Part shown: positions 1 to 5,803 of the stretch, piece after piece
How the letters are laid out: every line of letters begins with the position of its first letter
Numbering within the stretch: the stretch's first letter is position 1
Source: CAZJWR01 sp964549765
GTDB taxonomy: Bacteria; Zixibacteria; MSB-5A5; GN15; JAAZOE01
NCBI GenBank assembly: GCA_964549765.1
Contig: CAZJWR010000110.1
Location: 1 to 5,851, forward strand
DNA length: 5,851 bases
Reading direction: 5' to 3'
Notes under the pieces: model-generated
What the model saw: the letters and a program-made list of their open reading frames with translations, nothing else
Database searches by the model: none
Told to the model about the DNA's origin: nothing
Translations under genes and position numbers: made by a program

Positions 1-87
1 GTCCTGAACCATAAACAGGATGTGCCCATGAACGAATTTACACAATAACCTTGACACAACCCAGTTTTCGCTGTACCAAAAAAATCG

Positions 88-116
88 TTGACAACGGAGC
101 TATGAATTCTTATATT
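88..116 (+). promoter_or_regulatory. Sigma70-type promoter for the S8 peptidase gene
   Basis: A perfect -35 hexamer TTGACA (88-93) is followed after exactly 17 bases by TATATT (111-116), five of six matches to the -10 consensus. Transcription would start near 122-124 and give a leader of about 105 bases before the ATG at 228. The -35 sits inside an 11-base odd-centred palindrome, CGTTG-A-CAACG (86-96), which could be an operator. A second TTGACA at 51-56 has no comparable -10 at the right distance. The call rests on sequence match alone. Confidence 0.6.
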
Positions 117-123
117 TAATATA

Positions 124-227
124 GGGTAGGAATAATTACCATATACAGAGGGTAATCGGAGTATTCACATCCAACCGGCCGGGTCGGTGCCTCCACCGCC
201 AGGCTCCCACGCCCGGGAGGAGGAGCT
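124..227 (+). promoter_or_regulatory. 5' leader with strong, possibly sequestered ribosome binding site
   Basis: The leader changes abruptly from AT-rich (to about 165) to GC-rich (165-227). It ends in GGGAGGAGGAG (215-225), two bases before the ATG, which fixes the start of the peptidase gene. Two upstream pyrimidine blocks can pair with this site. CTCCC (204-208) pairs with GGGAG (215-219) across a six-base loop, and CCTCC (190-194) complements GGAGG at 216-220 or 219-223. A further weak hairpin, ATTACC (135-140) with GGTAAT (151-156), lies nearer the transcription start. No known riboswitch class was recognised. Regulation by pairing is inferred. Confidence 0.4.
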
Positions 228-3200
228 ATGCTGCAAGTGACTCGCAGTTGTCGCCGGGCTATTTTCCTTACATGTATTTGCATCCTGACATTCCTGGCAT
301 CGACAGCGTATTCGCAGTCATGGGAATCCGATGGGAACGACCGAGACATTCCCAATCGTATCGTCGTCAAGCTGAATGCCGACAAAGATATCCCGGTATC
401 CCACCTGAACCGGGGCATCGATGCCACCGGCATTCAGGCTTTCGACGCAATCAGTCAACAACACGGGGTAAAATCCCAGCGGCTGCTTTTTCCCGCCGAA
501 GCCGCGAAGAACCATCCCCGCAGCCTCAAAAACATCCTGGTGCTGACGTTTCCCGACGGCGCCGATATCGACAAGATTCTCGCGGAATACCGGGCCCTCG
601 ACGATGTCGTCTACGCTCACCCGGATTACAAAGTCGAATTGTACGAGGCGCCCAACGATTCGCTGTATGTTCATCAATGGTATCTCAACAATACCGGTCA
701 GCCGCATTACGAGGTGATGCGGTTGCCGGGCGATTCCAACGATTACGTTTACCTCAATAGCGGCACACCGGACGCGGATATCGATTTTCAGGAAGTGTAC
801 GATAATCCGCCCGACAACACGACTACGGTGATCGTCGGCGTCGTGGATACCGGCGCCGACCTCGATCATCCCGACCTGGCCGGTCACATTTATACCAACC
901 CGGGCGAGATTCCGGGCAATGGTATCGACGACGACCACAACGGCTATATCGATGACGTGCACGGGTGGGATGTTGCCGGCGAAATGCCATTATTGGTGCC
1001 GGACAATGATCCCACCGACGAAATGGGGCACGGGACTCACTGCGCCGGAATAATCGGTTCCGTGACCGATAACGGCAGGGGCGTGGCCGGGGTCGCTGCC
1101 GACTGCCGGATTCTTCCGGTATGCATTTATCCCGGCGTTGCGATTTCCTGGCTGGCCGAAGCGGTCATCTATGCCGCCGACATGGGCGTCGACGTCATAA
1201 GCATGAGCATGGGGATCCCTTATCAAACAGATCTTTTGGATGACGCAATTGCTTATGCGGTGTCGCGTCGAGTCATCGTTTGCGCCGCGGCAGGTAACGA
1301 CGGGGTCGAAGGCGTCAACTATCCCGCAGGCTGTCCCGGCGTGATGGCCATCGGGGCGACAGACAGTGATGATCTGGTAACGGTATTTTCCACCTTCGGC
1401 AATCATCTATCAGTATGCGCCCCCGGCTATGGAATTCTCAGCCTTCGGGCCGACAATCGGGATATGTATGCCGATCATAATGAACCCGGGGTTCATATTG
1501 TCGACAGCATGTACTATATTGCCAGCGGTACGAGCATGTCCTGCCCGGTGGTGGCGGGCGTAGCCGCCTACCTGCGATCGGTTTCGCCCGGTTTGACACC
1601 GGACGCGGCGCGAGAGATCATCGAACGTACGGCCGATGACATTCTTGATCCCTATGGTACCGGCGAGAATTTTCCCGGTTTTGATATCTACACCGGTTGG
1701 GGCCGGGTGAATTTGGCCCGCGCGCTGGCGGCGGCCCCTCAGGTGCGGGCATATATCAGTGCCCCGATGCGGCTGCAGATGTTAACCGGCAGTTTCGACA
1801 TCGTCGGTATTGCCGACGGAGCCGAATTCACGGATTATGTACTGGAATACGGCGAAGGCTCTGTTCCCGAAAGCTGGACGCCGATCGCCGCGTCAGCCGT
1901 TCCCGTCACCAATGATGTTCTTGCCACCTGGGATGCCGGCGCCTTGACGGGATTATACACCATTCGATTACGAGTAGGGGAGACCAACGAAAGCCGCGTC
2001 ACGGTATTTGCGGTCAACGACCGGGTTGTCGAGATCGAATCACCTTTGGGGCAGGATACCGTCAAGGATCGGATCACCATTATGGGCAAGGCGATGTGCC
2101 CCGATTTTCTTCTCTGGAAGATTGAATATGGAGCGGGTCTATCCCCGCTGACATGGGATTCGGTTGCAACGGAAGGACTGCCGGCCCCGGGCGGCGAACT
2201 CAGGACCTGGCGCTGCGGTGGGGTGCCGGAGGGGTGGTATACGCTGCGGTTATCCGTCTATTCCACAAGCGGACTTGATGGCGAGGCGTCTCTTCCGATT
2301 TATGTAAAGTCGCTGTTCACGGAGCCACTGGGCTGGCGAACAACGCTCAGCGGTTCACCGACCCGTTACCCCACCTATGGGGATTTTGACGGTGACGGCT
2401 ATAATGAAATTGCCATCGGTACAACCGCCGGACTTTATTTTTTCAATCCCGACGGCACCCTTAAAACTGACGGCGTTCCATCTCTGCCGGCCTATGATTT
2501 TACCTGGCCTATTGCAGTCGGTAATCTCGACGGCGACGGCATCGACGATATCGTGGCAGTCAGCAAATCACCGGCTGTCCTATTCGGTTTCCCATCATCC
2601 GAGACGGCTTTTGAGGCTGCTCTCCCGGAGGCCCCGAGTCTCGGTGGTGGAGTATTTCTCAAAGATATCAATGGTGACGGACTGGATGAGATCCATTATA
2701 CGACCGGCTTTCTGTCGGCCCCGGTCCCCACTTACGTGTTCGCCCATGACGGTTCTCAGTGGCCGTGCGCTTTCCCCATAACCTATTCCCGGAATGCCTA
2801 TATCCCTGCCGATCTGGACGGTGATGGAATCTGCGAAATCTATGCCTGTGCAGACGATACCCTCAAGCAACTCGACACCTGCGGGCAAACGGTCGACTAT
2901 TTTGTTTTCGAGGGTGATGGGAATTTCAAAATTCAGGGGATCTCGGCCATTGATATCGACGGCGATCACCTTGCGGAAATCGTCGCGACCGGATTCCGGC
3001 AGCTGGATATGTGGAATTTTGCCACGAATCAGCTTGTCTATGCGTTCGACGAGGGATTGATATTGATACCCGGCTGGCCTCACGACACCGGGATGGATCC
3101 GTCGTCTAGCGGCTTTGAAAATCCGCGCTTCGCCGATCTCGATAACGACGATCAATTGGAATATCTGGGGCTTTCCGGCAGAGGCGTTTTTGTATGGAAT

Positions 3201-3845
3201 CTGGATGGTACGCCGTTTATGGGCGACGGCCAATTATTTGGGCATCCATCCCAAATGCGGGCGTGCGGCAGTCCGTTATTGATCGATGCGAACGGAGACG
3301 GATATACCGAAATTGGTTTATCTCTCAAACCTGGCGACGTACTCAGCAGTTTGTATGACGGGCAGGGCGTGGGCGTATGGAATCGGTTCGGCGAACTCAT
3401 TTCCGGGTGGCCGATCGATGTTGCCTTTAATCTGGGAAACTATTACGAAGTACCCGGAGACGCAATGTTTGGGGATTTGGATCAGGACGGCTTGGTCGAT
3501 ATGGTGTCGACCACCCTGGCCGGTGAACTGGTCTTCACCGAATTCCCCGATGCACCGTATATGGCGGGACGGTTCGTCTCTCCATTCTTGCGCTATAACC
3601 GCAGTATGGATTTCACCTATATTCCGGTTCCGGCCGATTGCGGCGACGCCAGCGGCGGCGGCGCCGTCAATATCGCCGACGCCGTCTATCTCATCAATTA
3701 CATCTTCAAACAGGGCGCTCCGCCCGTCCCCGAATGTGTCGGCGATGCCGACGGCGATAGCCTGGTTAATATCGCCGACGCGGTATTCCTCGTGAACTAT
3801 ATCTTCAAGGGCGGCCCGCCGCCGGTCGCAGACTGTTGTCCATAA
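228..3845 (+). CDS. Secreted S8 subtilisin-family peptidase with FG-GAP-like repeats and C-terminal dockerin
   Basis: This is a 1205-residue exported serine endopeptidase. A signal peptide (Arg-rich start, hydrophobic core at about 11-25, likely cleavage after Ala-Tyr-Ser near 29) is followed by an I9-like propeptide at about 42-140. The subtilisin domain spans about 145-500 with all key residues: Asp207 in VVDTG, His268 in GHGTHCAG, oxyanion Asn357 in AAAGND, and nucleophile Ser436 in SGTSMSCP. An acidic DDDHNGYIDD segment (234-243) is a common calcium-type insert in this family. Next come two tandem beta-sandwich-like domains (508-598, 602-694), eight DxDxDG-type motifs in FG-GAP/VCBS-like repeats (719-1091), and two dockerin-like repeats (1139-1163, 1172-1196). 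The protein is probably secreted or surface-attached. The repeats suggest calcium-dependent binding, but substrate and docking partner are unknown. There is no CTERM signal. The strong ribosome binding site supports the ATG. Family assignment is very secure; physiological role is not. Confidence 0.95.
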   Translation: MLQVTRSCRRAIFLTCICILTFLASTAYSQSWESDGNDRDIPNRIVVKLNADKDIPVSHLNRGIDATGIQAFDAISQQHGVKSQRLLFPAEAAKNHPRSLKNILVLTFPDGADIDKILAEYRALDDVVYAHPDYKVELYEAPNDSLYVHQWYLNNTGQPHYEVMRLPGDSNDYVYLNSGTPDADIDFQEVYDNPPDNTTTVIVGVVDTGADLDHPDLAGHIYTNPGEIPGNGIDDDHNGYIDDVHGWDVAGEMPLLVPDNDPTDEMGHGTHCAGIIGSVTDNGRGVAGVAADCRILPVCIYPGVAISWLAEAVIYAADMGVDVISMSMGIPYQTDLLDDAIAYAVSRRVIVCAAAGNDGVEGVNYPAGCPGVMAIGATDSDDLVTVFSTFGNHLSVCAPGYGILSLRADNRDMYADHNEPGVHIVDSMYYIASGTSMSCPVVAGVAAYLRSVSPGLTPDAAREIIERTADDILDPYGTGENFPGFDIYTGWGRVNLARALAAAPQVRAYISAPMRLQMLTGSFDIVGIADGAEFTDYVLEYGEGSVPESWTPIAASAVPVTNDVLATWDAGALTGLYTIRLRVGETNESRVTVFAVNDRVVEIESPLGQDTVKDRITIMGKAMCPDFLLWKIEYGAGLSPLTWDSVATEGLPAPGGELRTWRCGGVPEGWYTLRLSVYSTSGLDGEASLPIYVKSLFTEPLGWRTTLSGSPTRYPTYGDFDGDGYNEIAIGTTAGLYFFNPDGTLKTDGVPSLPAYDFTWPIAVGNLDGDGIDDIVAVSKSPAVLFGFPSSETAFEAALPEAPSLGGGVFLKDINGDGLDEIHYTTGFLSAPVPTYVFAHDGSQWPCAFPITYSRNAYIPADLDGDGICEIYACADDTLKQLDTCGQTVDYFVFEGDGNFKIQGISAIDIDGDHLAEIVATGFRQLDMWNFATNQLVYAFDEGLILIPGWPHDTGMDPSSSGFENPRFADLDNDDQLEYLGLSGRGVFVWNLDGTPFMGDGQLFGHPSQMRACGSPLLIDANGDGYTEIGLSLKPGDVLSSLYDGQGVGVWNRFGELISGWPIDVAFNLGNYYEVPGDAMFGDLDQDGLVDMVSTTLAGELVFTEFPDAPYMAGRFVSPFLRYNRSMDFTYIPVPADCGDASGGGAVNIADAVYLINYIFKQGAPPVPECVGDADGDSLVNIADAVFLVNYIFKGGPPPVADCCP
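1749..2309 (+). repeat. Tandem duplicated beta-sandwich-like domains inside the peptidase
   Basis: Two stretches of about 90 residues (508-598 and 602-694) share one pattern. It runs I-x-x-P near the start, then a LEYG or IEYG motif, a P..W motif (PESW, then PLTW), a TW dipeptide (ATW, RTW), and a closing GLYTIRLRV or GWYTLRLSV strand. The copies clearly align in protein but are diverged in DNA. They resemble the Ig-like or fibronectin-like linker domains of large secreted proteins. They probably space the protease from the C-terminal repeats. Adhesive function is possible but unproven. Confidence 0.7.
2382..3500 (+). repeat. Eight FG-GAP/VCBS-like calcium-motif repeats in the peptidase
   Basis: Eight DxDxDG-type loops, most followed by a hydrophobic-acidic-hydrophobic tail, begin at residues 719 (DFDGDGYNEI), 766 (NLDGDGIDDI), 813 (DINGDGLDEI), 862 (DLDGDGICEI), 909 (DIDGDHLAEI), 970 (DLDNDDQLEY), 1020 (DANGDGYTEI) and 1083 (DLDQDGLVDM). 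The spacing is 47-63 residues, matching the blade size of integrin-alpha-like FG-GAP beta-propellers. The repeats at 909 and 970 are the most diverged, with the loop glycine replaced by His or Asp. An integral propeller of seven or eight blades is inferred from this count. Confidence 0.8.
3642..3815 (+). repeat. Two-repeat dockerin-like (type I style) C-terminal module
   Basis: Two copies of a 25-residue calcium-loop plus helix unit lie at residues 1139-1163 and 1172-1196, sharing VNIADAVxLxNYIFKxG. They are joined by a Pro-rich linker and bracketed by cysteines at 1138, 1170, 1203 and 1204. The second loop (DADGDSLVNIAD) is close to the dockerin consensus. The first (DASGGGAVNIAD) has Ser and Gly at ligand positions 3 and 5. 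In cellulosome bacteria such modules bind cohesins. In FCB-type genomes they are common on secreted proteins with no demonstrated cellulosome, so the partner here is unknown. Confidence 0.85.
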
Positions 3846-3874
3846 GCCGTCGATCGAATGATTAATGCTCCGAG

Positions 3875-3910
3875 AAGAAAGGCCGGACCGGTCCCGGTTC
3901 GGCCTCTTTT
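3875..3910. terminator. Bidirectional rho-independent terminator
   Basis: GGCCGGACCGG (3881-3891) pairs with CCGGTTCGGCC (3894-3904), with one G-T wobble. The innermost pairs must open to form the loop. The right flank gives TCTTTT on the plus strand. The left flank, AGAAGAAA, gives TTTCTTCT on the minus strand. It starts about 30 bases after the peptidase stop codon and also lies directly after the stop of the possible minus-strand gene at 3910-4038, so it can end transcripts from both sides. Confidence 0.85.
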
Positions 3911-4038
3911 CATAGGGAATTGTCGTGCCGATAAAGTCGTCTCATCTTATCCGCAATTCGCTGGCAACCGGGCCGCTCGGCGTCATACATCGGTTGCATA
4001 AAATACGAATCGCGGTAATCTTTTACGATGATTGCCAT
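3910..4038 (-). CDS. Possible small protein of 42 residues, unrecognised
   Basis: The minus strand between the peptidase and the membrane cluster holds an uninterrupted frame from an ATG at 4036-4038 to a TGA at 3910-3912. The product begins MAIIVKDYRDSYF and ends RIADKMRRLYRHDNSL. It has a short hydrophobic start, a single Cys in PGCQR, and a basic amphipathic helix in the second half. Composition looks protein-like, without the Arg/Gln/Gly bias of chance frames in GC-rich DNA. An in-frame TAA lies three codons upstream, so the ATG is the first possible start. The ribosome site is weak (AAGG, four bases from the ATG). The stop abuts a terminator whose minus-strand side has a T-rich run, the main contextual support. 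I do not recognise a family and propose no function. Chance occurrence is the main alternative. Confidence 0.4.
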   Translation of the reverse strand: MAIIVKDYRDSYFMQPMYDAERPGCQRIADKMRRLYRHDNSL

Positions 4039-4051
4039 ATTGCCTTATGAT
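4022..4051 (+). promoter_or_regulatory. Candidate promoter for the small membrane protein and exosortase cluster
   Basis: TATGAT (4046-4051, five of six matches to the -10 consensus) is preceded after 18 bases by TTTACG (4022-4027, four of six to the -35). Transcription would start near 4058, 23 bases before the ATG at 4081, which has its own G-rich ribosome site at 4068-4075. The -35 overlaps the first codons of the possible minus-strand gene. The -35 match is weak, so the call is tentative. Confidence 0.35.
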
Positions 4052-4080
4052 GCAAACATTTCTCACCGGGGGGAATCACG

Positions 4081-4174
4081 ATGATCCCGGTCCGGAAGAT
4101 CGCTTCCGTAACCGGCGCCATAGAAGATAAAATATGGGTTCGATCAGCCGTCGGCGGCCGGAGGCGGCGCGGAT
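4081..4174 (+). other. Well-initiated 5' reading frame that loses coding character; possible displaced start of the next gene
   Basis: An ATG at 4081 follows GGGGGGAA with a six- to seven-base gap and a plausible promoter. Its first 13 codons mostly end in G or C, as in the real genes here, and begin MIPVRKIASVTGAIEDK. Beyond about 4125 this frame becomes Arg- and Gly-rich and runs to a stop at 4297-4299 as an apparent chance frame. Convincing coding continues in the next frame, which opens after a TAG at 4121-4123. One inserted base or two lost bases around 4124-4175 would join them. The alternative is that the membrane protein simply starts at the GTG at 4175. Which is right cannot be told from this sequence alone. 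Confidence 0.35.
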
Positions 4175-4375
4175 GTGACCCTGCACGGACCGTTATTTGT
4201 CCCGCACCTGTTCGTCAAGACGTTGACGGCGACACTGGGACTGGCGGTGGTCACTCTGGTGGCGGCGACTCTGATATCGTCCAGCGTTCCGCTGCGTGAT
4301 ATCGTCGGCACCATCCTGAGCGCGAGCATCTTCGCCTACATAGCGCATCTGTGGTTCATCGGCAGAAAAGACTGA
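4175..4375 (+). CDS. Small two-helix membrane protein, unrecognised
   Basis: This 66-residue product has two predicted membrane helices, at about residues 15-34 (LTATLGLAVVTLVAATLISS) and 44-62 (VGTILSASIFAYIAHLWFIG), joined by a short SVPLRD linker and ending in a basic GRKD tail. The GTG start has GGAGG at 4160-4164, ten bases upstream, which is rather far. The stop TGA follows at 4376-4378 just outside the given interval. The strong G/C bias at third codon positions supports real coding. It lies upstream of the exosortase gene in the same direction, separated by about 200 bases containing a hairpin, so co-function is possible but unproven. The true start may be the ATG at 4081 if a frame error is present. 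I do not recognise a family. Confidence 0.6.
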   Translation: MTLHGPLFVPHLFVKTLTATLGLAVVTLVAATLISSSVPLRDIVGTILSASIFAYIAHLWFIGRKD

Positions 4376-4407
4376 TAGTAGTTCATCTTTCCAATAGCGG
4401 CATCGAC

Positions 4408-4437
4408 AATCCGGGCGGCCGACCGGTCGCCCGGATT
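4408..4437 (+). terminator. GC-rich 13-bp hairpin, possible weak terminator
   Basis: The arms at 4408-4420 and 4425-4437 pair over 13 bases with one G-T wobble and enclose the tetraloop GACC. The outer ten pairs are a perfect AATCCGGGCG inverted repeat. Only a short, interrupted T run follows (CAATTTG), so as an intrinsic terminator it would be leaky. It lies 30 bases after the small membrane protein gene and could attenuate read-through into the exosortase gene or protect an mRNA end. Confidence 0.5.
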
Positions 4438-4565
4438 CAATTTGTCGACGGATATAACCGGGATCGAGGACATGACGAAGAGCGCGACGAAAATCATCAC
4501 CGGGTGACTTGACGAATAACGGCGTATCCTCCATCTTGGGATATATCCAATCCGCGGACATCATC

Positions 4566-4577
4566 GGGAGGCAGGTG
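4566..4577 (+). promoter_or_regulatory. Ribosome binding site that decides the exosortase start
   Basis: GGGAGG (4566-4571) lies three bases before the GTG at 4575. The first residues from this start, AKKKRAQRKASGRK, form the basic cytoplasmic segment expected before the first membrane helix of an exosortase. A longer reading from TTG at 4509 is open but lacks a comparable site. Confidence 0.5.
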
Positions 4578-5142
4578 GCAAAGAAAAAGCGAGCGCAGAG
4601 AAAGGCATCCGGCCGGAAAAATCCTCAAACCGGTATCGGCGACGCAGTGCGAGCCAACTGGCCGCTGATCAAAATCTATCTCCTCTTTGGAGCGGTCCTG
4701 TTGGCATTCTTTACGGTCATAATGATCAAGCCGGTGTATTTCGGCGTTATTTTGCCGTTCAACGACTTCCTGGCCTGGTCGTCGCTGAAGGCGACACCTG
4801 TTCGGAAGCACGCATGTTGTCGCTTCCGGCACGACCATCTCGCAGCCGGGATTTTCAATTAACATCGCCGAGGGGTGCAACGGAATTTACGCCCTGGCGA
4901 TCGTCGTGGCTGGCATTATCGCTTTTCCCGCCCCGTGGCGGCCCAAACTGACGGGGCTGTCGCTGGCGGTGATTCTAGTCATGGTGCTGAATTACGTCCG
5001 CATCATCACCCTGTGGTATGCCGGTAAGGCGGGATCGTTTATTTTCGATACCATGCACCTGTACGTATGGGAGTTTGTCATCATCGCCCTCGGGGGAGGC
5101 TTCTGGTACTTCTGGTATGAGAAATTTGTCAAGAAGCGCTAA
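4575..5142 (+). pseudogene. xrtH: Exosortase H-like gene with an apparent frameshift
   Basis: Exosortases are multi-pass membrane cysteine transpeptidases that process exported proteins at C-terminal CTERM signals. The 5' part encodes a Lys/Arg-rich start, a membrane helix (about 4680-4740) and PFNDFLAW. The 3' part, in another frame, continues LFGSTHVVASGTTI, the catalytic EGCNGIYAL (Cys codon 4876-4878), NYVRI (Arg codon 4999-5001) and MHLYVWEF (His codon 5056-5058), ending KKR. Joined, they give about 188 residues, close to normal for a short exosortase such as XrtH. The 5' frame runs on to a stop just after 4860 with non-family sequence (HACCRFRHDH). The 3' frame is blocked upstream by TGA at 4786-4788. 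A one-base gain or two-base loss between 4789 and 4800 would explain this. Since both halves and the active site are otherwise intact, a sequencing or assembly error, or a very recent mutation, is as likely as true decay. The H subtype rests on remembered family features and the downstream partner. Confidence 0.75.
4786..4803 (+). other. Site of the exosortase frame break
   Basis: Upstream of this interval the family-like reading is in the frame of 4575. Downstream it is in the frame of 4876. The two readings can only be joined after the TGA at 4786-4788. The residue count between the Trp of LAW and the Gly of LFGST is eight if one base is skipped and nine if two bases are restored. I see no slippery homopolymer or strong downstream hairpin of the kind seen at programmed shift sites. 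Confidence 0.7.
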
Positions 5143-5740
5143 GATCCTGCTCGCCGTCGGCCTGTTTGTCGTATTGTATTTGCCGGTGGAGCTTCTCTGG
5201 GTGCAGGTGCGCCCGGCCTACGCCAGGATTCTGGCCGGCATCTCAGAACCGGTGATGAATCTTCTCGATTTCTCCAATACCACTTATCGCGTAAACGTCA
5301 AGGAAGACAGTTTTGAGATTGTGGCGCGAATTCGGTTGGGCGGCACATACAGCCGGCGGAACGTGTATGAATTGCCCGGCAAGCGCAAGCTGGACCTTGT
5401 CACGTACAATATGAGCCTTTGGGCGACGCTGTTTCTGGCGACCGTGTTGTTCCTTGATCGGCGGGCGCGCCTGCGATATGTGATCATCGCACCCATTGTC
5501 ATATTCGCCTGGCACATATGCGACCTGATTATTTTTGCCGAGAATACCCGATGGATACTGACCAAGGATTTGAGCGCGAAATTCCCAACGATGATTCATT
5601 ACAGCTTCAGCTGGAACTGGTTTTGGTATTGGGCGCAGGAGCTCAACCGGCGCATCATCGATCCCTTCCTGCCGCTGTTGTTGTGGATCATTTCCTGTGC
5701 CAGACGGTTTTTCCGCAATTCCGGTGCTGAGGCCCGGTAA
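5117..5740 (+). CDS. Exosortase H-associated membrane protein
   Basis: This 207-residue integral membrane protein has a predicted helix at about residues 9-29, an extracytoplasmic-type segment (30-97) with VRPAYARILAG and VKEDSFEIVARI, two helices at about 98-113 and 120-140, an aromatic WNWFWYW stretch (167-173), and a last helix at about 177-194 before a basic tail. This layout, with the gene directly behind an XrtH-like exosortase, matches what I recall of the exosortase H-associated membrane protein family. Its role there is not established, but it is probably a partner of the sorting enzyme. The ATG at 5117 overlaps the exosortase gene by 26 bases and has no good ribosome site, which suggests translational coupling. 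Frame-open sequence further upstream (to 5018) is a shadow of the exosortase gene. The gene is intact although its neighbour is frame-broken. Coding status is secure; the family name is moderately so. Confidence 0.75.
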   Translation: MRNLSRSAKILLAVGLFVVLYLPVELLWVQVRPAYARILAGISEPVMNLLDFSNTTYRVNVKEDSFEIVARIRLGGTYSRRNVYELPGKRKLDLVTYNMSLWATLFLATVLFLDRRARLRYVIIAPIVIFAWHICDLIIFAENTRWILTKDLSAKFPTMIHYSFSWNWFWYWAQELNRRIIDPFLPLLLWIISCARRFFRNSGAEAR

Positions 5741-5803
5741 ACAAGATCAAGGGATATATCTGCTGTCAATGAATATCGGTACCGGAAAAGCTGGTTAAAA
5801 TGT

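Noticed and set aside
51..79. First TTGACA (51-56) as the main promoter
   Set aside because: The sequence at the correct spacing matches the -10 consensus poorly, whereas the second TTGACA has TATATT at exactly 17 bases.
318..1406. Long minus-strand open frames opposite the peptidase (318-962 and 990-1406)
   Set aside because: They are antisense shadows of the protease domain, where regular codon bias keeps the opposite strand open. They show Ile/Val/Gly-rich products and no start signals.
2382..3815. DNA-level repeats suggesting a CRISPR array or tandem-repeat locus
   Set aside because: The periodicity is at the protein level (calcium loops and dockerin units), with variable spacing and diverged DNA. 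There are no identical repeat-spacer units.
4472..4507. Eleven-codon frame after GAGGA, just before the exosortase gene
   Set aside because: A leader peptide is conceivable, but a frame this short arises easily by chance, and no attenuator-like alternative structure or run of regulatory codons is visible.
4509..4547. TTGACG at 4509 as a -35 element of a private exosortase promoter
   Set aside because: The nearest good -10-like sequence, TATATC at 4542, is 27 bases away, too far. At 17 bases there is only CATCTT.
4193..4564. Minus-strand open frame of 123 codons across the small membrane gene and the spacer
   Set aside because: Its first third looks fairly protein-like, but more than half lies antisense to the well-supported small membrane gene and is Arg/Gln-rich in the manner of shadow frames. 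It has no clear ribosome site.
4509..4574. TTG at 4509 as the exosortase start
   Set aside because: The frame is open, but there is no ribosome site. The GTG at 4575 has GGGAGG upstream and begins the Lys-rich segment typical of the family.
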